This document shows positions 7,942 through 13,429 of a stretch of DNA of 14,173 bases, piece by piece. How positions within the stretch are numbered: position 1 is the first letter of the stretch; the number at the start of each line of letters is the position of its first letter. A program made the position numbers and the translations under genes. The stretch is from assembly GCA_017405115.1 (NCBI GenBank), contig JAFRBA010000214.1:1-14173 (forward strand), written 5' to 3'. The notes under the pieces are model-generated. The model did no database searches, was not told the origin of the DNA, and saw only the letters and a list, made by a program, of their open reading frames with translations. This DNA is from Kiritimatiellia bacterium. Lineage in GTDB: Bacteria; Verrucomicrobiota; Kiritimatiellia; RFP12; UBA1067.

Positions 7942-8757
7942 CTATAGCTGATCGCATGGTTGCTTGACTGCGTATTCCGACAGCCACGCGGGGGTATAGC
8001 CCGTTGGGTTGAGCATTGCCGCCGCTAAGCCGTACGACTGTCTCGCCGCATCGTCCCGCGACATTGCACGCTCCGGCTTTACAATCTTGGCATAGTCGGT
8101 GTTTAGCCTGAACTCATGGTTTGCGTATTGCCGCGTGAACCCTTCCCGTGACTCTATCCACGCCGTCCAGAATGCGATTTCTTTTGCCGCGACATTCCTA
8201 AGCTCGACCTTCCCCTCCTTTTCGAACTTCTCCTTGTACTGCCTGAGGCGCAGAAATGTCAACGTCTCATAGGATGAAGCAAAATCAAAGTTTTTTCGCC
8301 TTGCGTAAACGCCGCCCAGGAACAGCGCAACCTCAGTGTTGGCCTTGACGAACCTTTCAAACTGCACCGGAGAATCGAAGTCTGACAACTTCGGTGCAAA
8401 ACGAAACGCTTTGTCAAACACCACGGTTAGCGGAGACTCTATCGGTGGTCTAATCTGCCAGGTGAGGTGGTCGTTAACTGACGGCATTTTTAGCATTGCA
8501 ATGCGCATCGCCATTATGTCGCGATTAGTGTATGCCTGTGCAATGTCGCGGTAAATGCCAATCATCTCTTCCTTTACGCTGTCAGAAACGCCGACACACC
8601 CCGCCCGGAATTTCGCATGCGCCGCACGCACTCGTTCTTCTTCCAGTTGTTGCACCTGACTTCGCAACCGCCGCGTTTCGCGTACAAGATGAACCGTCAG
8701 CAGTACTGATACAGCGAGAACCGCAAGATAGACGCATTTCTTCATTTTGTGGCTCAT
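7942..8757 (-). CDS. Membrane-anchored protein of unknown function with a short coiled coil
   Basis: I do not recognise the family. The start at ATG 8757 (MSHKMKKC...) lies 10 nt after the upstream stop; ATG 8745 (MKKC...) is an alternative, and there is no Shine-Dalgarno. The 271-aa product has a hydrophobic segment at about residues 8-22 (YLAVLAVSVLLTVHLV), then a charged amphipathic helix (RRLRSQVQQLEEERVRAAHAKF) likely to be a short coiled coil, then a mostly helical soluble region without catalytic motifs. Topology is probably N-in, with the bulk in the periplasm. It is the last of three consecutive minus-strand genes, after a secreted Cys-rich protein and a lipoprotein, so a role at the same envelope site is likely. 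GC (about 48% in a sampled line) is well below that of mfd next door (about 68%). Confidence 0.75.
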   Translation of the reverse strand: MSHKMKKCVYLAVLAVSVLLTVHLVRETRRLRSQVQQLEEERVRAAHAKFRAGCVGVSDSVKEEMIGIYRDIAQAYTNRDIMAMRIAMLKMPSVNDHLTWQIRPPIESPLTVVFDKAFRFAPKLSDFDSPVQFERFVKANTEVALFLGGVYARRKNFDFASSYETLTFLRLRQYKEKFEKEGKVELRNVAAKEIAFWTAWIESREGFTRQYANHEFRLNTDYAKIVKPERAMSRDDAARQSYGLAAAMLNPTGYTPAWLSEYAVKQPCDQL

Positions 8758-8767
8758 GGGACGTTTG

Positions 8768-9526
8768 TCACATACACCATTTTGGCTTGCGACCGAGGCG
8801 CTTCGACACGCGAGCAATCATCTTGCTTGCCCTGCCTGGGTTCTCTTTGCAAAACTTTGCAAGGATGCTGCTCTCGGAGTCAACCACAAGATTGCAAGTG
8901 GCGCTCAATGTGCCTCGGCAAAGACTGGCCTGATGCATGAAATTGCAATGCGCACGACCATATTTGCCGCCTGCAAATCTCGCATCTCGTCCGGACTCGC
9001 AAGCACCTGCCAACTCGAACTTACGTGCCGTCTCGTAACATTTCCGCGCCTCCATTTCGCATCGCCGCGCTTCCGCTTCACAACGCTCACGTTCGGCGTC
9101 GAAGAAGTCAAGTTCCCTAAACCAACATTCCAATGCCTCCTCGCGTCCACCGCTCACGCTTGAATACATTCCGCGTGCCACAAATAGAAGCTCTCGAATC
9201 CACGACTCAGTGTATTGCCATCCTTGGAAATCAAGTTGTCGAAGATCCGTCCGAAGCGCCGTGTTTTCAAGCCCTCGCGCAATGTAGAAAACTTCAACAT
9301 CATTTGACAGCGCCGAACACATCTTGAATATGCCTCTGTTGAATTCGCCACGATCTTGAAGGCGTTTGGATGCAATCAGCTTCGGCAATGTCGAGATGTA
9401 CTTTGCAACTTCCAGGCAGTTGCTTGATGCATTCGCGGGAATGGCGTCGTCGTGCCTTGTCCTTTTGCATCCAGCAAATGAAGCAACGAGAGCGGCCAGC
9501 ACACAAACCTTGATCACGCGCTTCAT
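8768..9526 (-). CDS. Predicted lipoprotein with a heptad-spaced cysteine helix
   Basis: A 252-aa protein whose ATG (9526-9524) overlaps the upstream stop in an ATGA junction, indicating translational coupling. Residues 1-20 form a lipoprotein signal with lipobox SFAG-C (Cys20 the predicted lipidated residue). The rest is mainly helical. Near residues 147-175 lies an acidic/basic helix with cysteines at 149, 156 and 163, exactly 7 residues apart, encoded by a three-unit 21-nt imperfect tandem repeat (9020-9082). On a helix those cysteines would line one face, suggesting disulfide-linked oligomers or metal or heme contact; this is inference. No known family is recognised. It sits between the large secreted protein and the membrane-anchored protein and likely belongs to the same envelope assembly. 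Base composition is lower in GC than the flanking conserved genes. Confidence 0.78.
   Translation of the reverse strand: MKRVIKVCVLAALVASFAGCKRTRHDDAIPANASSNCLEVAKYISTLPKLIASKRLQDRGEFNRGIFKMCSALSNDVEVFYIARGLENTALRTDLRQLDFQGWQYTESWIRELLFVARGMYSSVSGGREEALECWFRELDFFDAERERCEAEARRCEMEARKCYETARKFELAGACESGRDARFAGGKYGRAHCNFMHQASLCRGTLSATCNLVVDSESSILAKFCKENPGRASKMIARVSKRLGRKPKWCM
9020..9082 (-). repeat. Three-unit 21-nt tandem repeat encoding Cys heptads
   Basis: On the minus strand, units at 9082-9062, 9061-9041 and 9040-9020 align without gaps. Each begins with a Cys codon (TGT, TGC, TGT) and encodes the seven-residue pattern C-E/Y-x-E-A/T-R-R/K with small variations (CEAEARR, CEMEARK, CYETARK). 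The first two units are the most alike and the third is more diverged. This looks like an in-frame duplication that built the Cys-bearing helix of the lipoprotein. Confidence 0.75.
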
Positions 9527-12072
9527 TTCTTTTGCACTCCATTCAAGTATATGTGGTCGTCGATTGTTCTATGGACTTCCATGTCGTATTTTTCTATCTG
9601 CATCGTACCGTTAGTTGTCAACACAAACACCTGATCATGCGAAAAATCATGCTGCATCTCCTTGACGACAGGCCCAGTTGATCCGCGGGCACGCCAACCG
9701 ATTGGGATGAACCACACTTTCTCACCTGCACACCAATCTGCATCCAAATAATAATTCTGAGTGACTACGTCAACTCCAAAACTGTTGCTCGCATTTATCG
9801 CTATCCATTCCCCGGCTCCCATGCTGACCGTATGATACCAGAAAGGCATGTCAGACAACCGGTTGAAATACCCAGTGTGCGATCCTGTTTCAGAAGGCAC
9901 CTCCTGCATGTCTATCTCGCTAAACGACACCGACTCAGGGATGACAAACGTTGGCATTCTCATCCCGGCACCGCCAGGGGTCCCAACCGGGAAATGCAAA
10001 TCATAAATATATGGATTTCTGCAAATGACATTCTGGGGCTCAACAACCGTTATTGAAAAGGTGTATGTTACATCGGCAAACGCGACCGACAAGTCGGCAA
10101 TCTCATCATTTGTCAATGGACAGAGGTATATGCTCCTTTTGCCAGCAGTCGTTGAAGCAAAAGCTGTAGAACCACGAGATGAGTACCACGCAATTAAATT
10201 AAGAAGCGGACTCGAATTCAACTTGATGCGCTCATTTACCCCGTATGTATGGCGTGTGCTGTTGGTAAAGGCTGGTGCGGTCTGCATCGCCTCCAGCTCA
10301 ACCTTCACACTCGTGATCTTCGACTGAGACGACACCGGCGTTGCACCCTCCGCGTTCTCCGTGAACGTCGTCGTAACGACGATGTCCTCGGCGTCTGTGC
10401 TTGGCAGCTGGCCCTTGTAGACGATGGTGAAGTCAAGATTCTTGCCGGGCAAGACCTCCTGCTCGACGGGAAGGAGGTGTCCGGAGACGCGCTCCAGCTT
10501 GTTTTCGCCCGCGATCTCGAATCGGACGTGTCCGCCGTTCGGGCCGCCGTGCGCTACGCAATGAAGCTCCGTCTGCGATGACTGACGCTCGACCCACACA
10601 CCGGGCGCATTCTCGTAACGATCCTCGAATATGACCGCACTCTTCGAGAAGGTCGCCGAAGCGCCTGCGGCATATGGTCCGTCGTCATCGCCCTGTTCCG
10701 GGCTAGGATCGTACGCGCCGCTGCATCCGCACCACCCTCCGCACGCAGGGAGACTGTAGCCCTCGTATCCGTAATAGCCAGTGGCAGAGCAACCTCCGCA
10801 ATGGCATGCGTCGTTGCAGGAATACGCGAACATTCCACCTCCAAGTGAACTGATGTTACAGCAGCTGTTCGTCCACGTGAATCCACCGCCGAGGCAGTCG
10901 GGCCAGACGGACATCGCGAACGACGCGCCGCTTCGCATGCCCACGCACTCAATCTCAACCGGCCAAACAATTTGAAGTTCCGTCGCCGAGACCTGGTCGA
11001 CCTCTATCTCGCCGATCGACTGCCCGATGCAAGCTATCGGCATGCGGCTCGTGACATGGTACGTCTTGCCAATGAGCAGAATGACGCGGTTCGTCGCCCC
11101 AGCCTTGGCGACAAACGTCGGATCGGGCAGGGTCGAATAGCCATCGCCAATGAACGTCACGAGCGCGTTGGCATCGGGCACGACGAGGTCTACCCAGCAG
11201 TATGCGTTGGAGCTCGCCCCCTCGGGCAGCGTCTGGTGCGGGCCGAAGTTGTCGCCGTCGTATGCGAGCGGCTGGATGTCGCCGTCGTTCGGGATGCCGT
11301 CGTCGTCCCAGTCGTCGGGGTTGACGCGGCGATATAGTCGTTCCACGAGATTGGAGCGCGCAATGAAGTCGCCGGACGGCATAAGCTCCAGCTGCGCCGA
11401 GACGGGCGTGTTCGTGTCGCGGTTCAAGAAGAAGTTCTCCCAGGTGAGGAGGTGCGATCGGTTGGTGGTTGGCGCATCCCAGAAGCGCGAGACCTGCGGC
11501 ACCGCCGACATCGGAGCGCCCGTCGCGACGATGCGGTTCGACGCATCGCCGAGACGCGCGCCCGCCATGCCCCACGTGTAGACCCAGAGCGTGTCGCAGA
11601 GGTTCGTGCCGAGCGGGAAGAGCAGCCCGTCCAAGTCAAGGCGGAACACGTCCTCGTACGCCCCGCGAAGCCACCAGTTCTCGCGGCGCATTCCGTTCGT
11701 CGGCATAGCATAGGAATACGTCTCGTTCGTCGTCTCGGACTCGAGCCTGAATGAGTGTAAAGTTGAAAGTGTAGAGTGTAAAATTGTGGAGTCGCCTGCG
11801 GCGACGACACCTCCATTCTCCACTTTCCATTTTACACTTTCCACTCTCAACTCTACACTTGCGCCCCTCGGCGGCTCGTTCGTGCCGCCGGGCTTCTGGG
11901 CGCAGACGGTGGCAATGGCGACAAAGAAAAGAAACGCCGCAAGACGTGCGCGAGAAACCTTCGCGAGCGCGTCCGTCGCGCGGGCGAAGCATCCGCGATA
12001 TCGCAACACAAACCACGCGGCAAAGAGAACCGCCGCGCCGACAAGGCAGAGTTTTGTCAGGAAGTTCGTCAT
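9523..12072 (-). CDS. Large secreted or membrane-anchored Cys-rich protein, lineage-specific family of unknown function
   Basis: An 849-aa protein starting at ATG 12072, about 5 nt after the predicted transcription start of its promoter. Two N-terminal hydrophobic segments (about 6-24 and 44-58) separated by a basic stretch suggest a membrane anchor or a second signal with cleavage near VCA-Q. Residues about 73-105 are encoded by an inserted heptamer repeat element. Then come a conserved-looking block (VFRLDLDGLLFPLGTN), an Asp-rich NPDDWDDDGIPNDGD segment near 250-264 resembling a thrombospondin type-3 calcium-binding repeat, and a Cys-rich module near 403-450 (CC, CNDACHCGGC, GGWCGC) followed by AVIFEDRYENAPG. 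The C-terminal third appears beta-rich. I associate this architecture with Kiritimatiellota secreted proteins, from memory and not verified. GC falls sharply downstream of about 10330, so residues from about 582 onward may have a different origin. Function is unknown. Confidence 0.85.
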   Translation of the reverse strand: MTNFLTKLCLVGAAVLFAAWFVLRYRGCFARATDALAKVSRARLAAFLFFVAIATVCAQKPGGTNEPPRGASVELRVESVKWKVENGGVVAAGDSTILHSTLSTLHSFRLESETTNETYSYAMPTNGMRRENWWLRGAYEDVFRLDLDGLLFPLGTNLCDTLWVYTWGMAGARLGDASNRIVATGAPMSAVPQVSRFWDAPTTNRSHLLTWENFFLNRDTNTPVSAQLELMPSGDFIARSNLVERLYRRVNPDDWDDDGIPNDGDIQPLAYDGDNFGPHQTLPEGASSNAYCWVDLVVPDANALVTFIGDGYSTLPDPTFVAKAGATNRVILLIGKTYHVTSRMPIACIGQSIGEIEVDQVSATELQIVWPVEIECVGMRSGASFAMSVWPDCLGGGFTWTNSCCNISSLGGGMFAYSCNDACHCGGCSATGYYGYEGYSLPACGGWCGCSGAYDPSPEQGDDDGPYAAGASATFSKSAVIFEDRYENAPGVWVERQSSQTELHCVAHGGPNGGHVRFEIAGENKLERVSGHLLPVEQEVLPGKNLDFTIVYKGQLPSTDAEDIVVTTTFTENAEGATPVSSQSKITSVKVELEAMQTAPAFTNSTRHTYGVNERIKLNSSPLLNLIAWYSSRGSTAFASTTAGKRSIYLCPLTNDEIADLSVAFADVTYTFSITVVEPQNVICRNPYIYDLHFPVGTPGGAGMRMPTFVIPESVSFSEIDMQEVPSETGSHTGYFNRLSDMPFWYHTVSMGAGEWIAINASNSFGVDVVTQNYYLDADWCAGEKVWFIPIGWRARGSTGPVVKEMQHDFSHDQVFVLTTNGTMQIEKYDMEVHRTIDDHIYLNGVQKK
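11754..11860. repeat. Heptamer-built inverted-repeat element with a GC hairpin core, inserted in a CDS
   Basis: On the plus strand the left arm is AGTGTAA, AGTTGAA, AGTGTAG, AGTGTAA (11754-11781), then AATTGTGGA. A GC core follows: GTCGCC-TGC-GGCGAC (11791-11805), a 6-bp stem with a 3-nt loop. The right arm is CCATTCT, CCACTTT, CCATTTT, ACACTTT, CCACTCT, CAACTCT, ACACTT (11813-11860), whose reverse complement is again AGTGTAG, AGTTGAG, AGTGGAA and so on. Both arms are therefore arrays of one degenerate 7-nt unit (about AGTGKAR) in opposite orientation around the hairpin. Three units make 21 nt, so a frame is kept every third unit and reads like VESVKWK in the host gene. No target-site duplication is obvious. 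Confidence 0.8.
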
Positions 12073-12083
12073 GTGTAAGGGGT

Positions 12084-12092
12084 ATTATACCA
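12084..12092 (-). promoter_or_regulatory. Extended -10 promoter of the 849-aa gene and its operon, near-leaderless
   Basis: The minus strand reads TGGTATAAT preceded by TTT. Predicted +1 is near 12077, 5 nt before ATG 12072. No Shine-Dalgarno and no recognisable -35 hexamer are present. It is back to back with the lolC promoter. Confidence 0.75.
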
Positions 12093-12095
12093 AAA

Positions 12096-12123
12096 CCGCC
12101 GCGCGGTACGGCCGTAGCGGCGG
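12096..12123. promoter_or_regulatory. Inverted repeat between divergent promoters, possible operator
   Basis: CCGCCGC (12096-12102) and GCGGCGG (12117-12123) are a perfect 7-bp inverted repeat. The interval contains a perfect 10-bp palindrome, TACGGCCGTA (12107-12116). The two dyads have slightly different centres. The structure spans the -35 positions of both outward-facing promoters, where a shared regulator could bind. High GC raises the chance that this is coincidental. Confidence 0.4.
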
Positions 12124-12136
12124 GGCGTCCGCAATA

Positions 12137-12145
12137 TGGTATAAT
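12137..12145 (+). promoter_or_regulatory. Extended -10 promoter of lolC, leaderless
   Basis: TGGTATAAT with no recognisable -35. If the final T is -7, +1 is base 12152, the G of the GTG start codon. The ATG at 12146 directly abuts the box and would not be in the transcript. Confidence 0.75.
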
Positions 12146-12151
12146 ATGCGC

Positions 12152-13375
12152 GTGAGCTTCTCTCTCTTTCTAGCCGCGAAGTACCTGAAGCCGACGCGTT
12201 CGGTCGCCTCGGTCATCACGTGCGTGTCCGTTCTGGGCGTCATGCTCGGCGTCGCGGTCGTCGTGATCGTCCGCAGCGTGATGACGGGCTTCGGCGACAT
12301 ATGGGAGGAGAAGATACTGGACTTCAAGCCCCACGTGTCCCTTGTGCCGGTCTATGGCAACGTGGTCCACGGAGAGGACGAAGTCGCCGCGAAGGCGCGC
12401 GCTGTGCCCGGGGTGACGTGCGTCACGCCCGAGATAGACACGCGTGTGCTGCTGTCGCACCGCGGCCGGGTGCTCGCGCCCGTCATGCTGGGCGTGGACG
12501 GCGACGACTTCACGCGCGCATACCGCATCGGGGCGCCGCGGGCGGGGACGTTCGACCTTTCGGGGGACTCGCTGGTGCTGGGCGCGACGGCGGCCAGGTC
12601 GCTCGGCGTCTGGGTCGGCGACGAGGTCGTCGTGTACTCTCCGAAGACGCTTGTGGCGAGGGACGAGATATTCCTGCCGGTGAAGTGGAAGGTGGCCGGC
12701 ATCTTCTCGTGCGGGCAGCACGAGTACGACTCGGGCTACGCCGTGGCGTCGCTGCCGAACGTGCGGGACCTCATGGGCATGGAGAAGGGCGTCTTCGCGG
12801 TGCACGTGAAGACCGACTGCCCGACGGACAGGGCGAAGTTCGAGGCGGTCTGCACGGCGCTTTCCGAGTGCGCGCCGCATCTGCGCCAGATAACGTGGCG
12901 CGAGGCGGACCGGGAGATATTCAGCGCACTGGCGGTGGAGAAGAACATGACGGCGCTGCTGCTCTCGCTGATCTCCCTCGTGGCGGTCTTCTGCGTGATG
13001 AACACCCTCCTGGTGCTTACGGTGCAGAAGACCCCGGAGATCGGGCTCCTGAAGGCGCTAGGCTTCCGGAACTGGCAGATCATGAAGGTCTTCATGGTGC
13101 ACGGGATGATCCAGTGCGGGGTGGGGATAGCGCTGGGGCTGTTGGCGTCCTGGGCGGTCCTCTCGAACCTGCAGGGGATAGTGGAGTGGCTTGCGAAGAT
13201 GGGGCTGGAGGTCTTTCCGGCGTCCGTCTACGGGCTTGCGACGATACCCCACCGGCTTATCGTGTCGGACATATTCTGGGTCGTCGGACTTGTCTTCGTG
13301 TTCGGCCTGCTGGCCTCCTTCGTCCCGGCGCTCTGCGCGGCGATGAAGGATCCCGTCCGCGCACTGAACCAGTAG
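12152..13375 (+). CDS. LolC/LolE-family lipoprotein-releasing ABC transporter permease
   Basis: A 407-aa inner-membrane protein, matching the family's usual 400-415 aa. The LolCDE complex extracts mature lipoproteins from the inner membrane and passes them to LolA for delivery to the outer membrane. GTG 12152 gives the typical start MSFSLFLAAKYLKPTRS; ATG 12146 is two codons earlier but abuts the -10 box. TM1 is about residues 20-42. A periplasmic MacB-like domain follows (to about 265), then three C-terminal TMs at about 267-290, 315-338 and 374-396. The FtsX-type segment MNTLLVLTVQKTPEIGLLKALGF is clear. LolC and LolE cannot be told apart confidently, so no symbol is assigned. No LolD ATPase lies in the window; since lysS follows 54 bp downstream, it may lie beyond. 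The gene is divergent from a secreted-protein operon that includes a lipoprotein, a possible Lol substrate. Confidence 0.92.
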   Translation: MSFSLFLAAKYLKPTRSVASVITCVSVLGVMLGVAVVVIVRSVMTGFGDIWEEKILDFKPHVSLVPVYGNVVHGEDEVAAKARAVPGVTCVTPEIDTRVLLSHRGRVLAPVMLGVDGDDFTRAYRIGAPRAGTFDLSGDSLVLGATAARSLGVWVGDEVVVYSPKTLVARDEIFLPVKWKVAGIFSCGQHEYDSGYAVASLPNVRDLMGMEKGVFAVHVKTDCPTDRAKFEAVCTALSECAPHLRQITWREADREIFSALAVEKNMTALLLSLISLVAVFCVMNTLLVLTVQKTPEIGLLKALGFRNWQIMKVFMVHGMIQCGVGIALGLLASWAVLSNLQGIVEWLAKMGLEVFPASVYGLATIPHRLIVSDIFWVVGLVFVFGLLASFVPALCAAMKDPVRALNQ

Positions 13376-13378
13376 CGG

Positions 13379-13400
13379 TGCTGGGCAAGTTGCCCGAGCA
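13379..13400 (+). terminator. Hairpin after lolC, weak terminator or attenuation structure
   Basis: TGCT-GGGC (13379-13386), loop AAGTT, then GCCC-G-AGCA (13392-13400) forms an 8-bp stem with one bulged G, starting 3 nt after the lolC stop. No U-tract follows, so it is not a canonical intrinsic terminator. Its right arm overlaps the candidate lysS -35 (TTGCCC, 13390-13395). Confidence 0.3.
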
Positions 13401-13410
13401 GGGGACATTG

Positions 13411-13419
13411 TGGTAAAAT
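13411..13419 (+). promoter_or_regulatory. Extended -10 promoter of lysS, near-leaderless
   Basis: TGGTAAAAT with a possible -35, TTGCCC (13390-13395, 4 of 6 matches to TTGACA, 18-nt spacer). Predicted +1 is near 13426, about 4 nt before ATG 13430. There is no Shine-Dalgarno. Confidence 0.65.
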
Positions 13420-13429
13420 ACACCACGAC

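Noticed and set aside
8747..9163. Plus-strand frames opposite the lipoprotein and membrane-anchored genes
   Set aside because: They have no initiation signal or motif, whereas the minus-strand frames show a lipobox, a TM anchor and coupled junctions.
11754..11860. CRISPR array or simple microsatellite
   Set aside because: Units are 7 nt, contiguous and degenerate, in two opposed arms around a hairpin; there are no spacers of uniform length and no cas genes nearby.
11786..12151. Extension of the lolC frame upstream to an ATG at 11786
   Set aside because: It would run antisense through the 849-aa gene, the repeat element and both promoters. LolC proteins begin at the FSLFLAAKYL segment.
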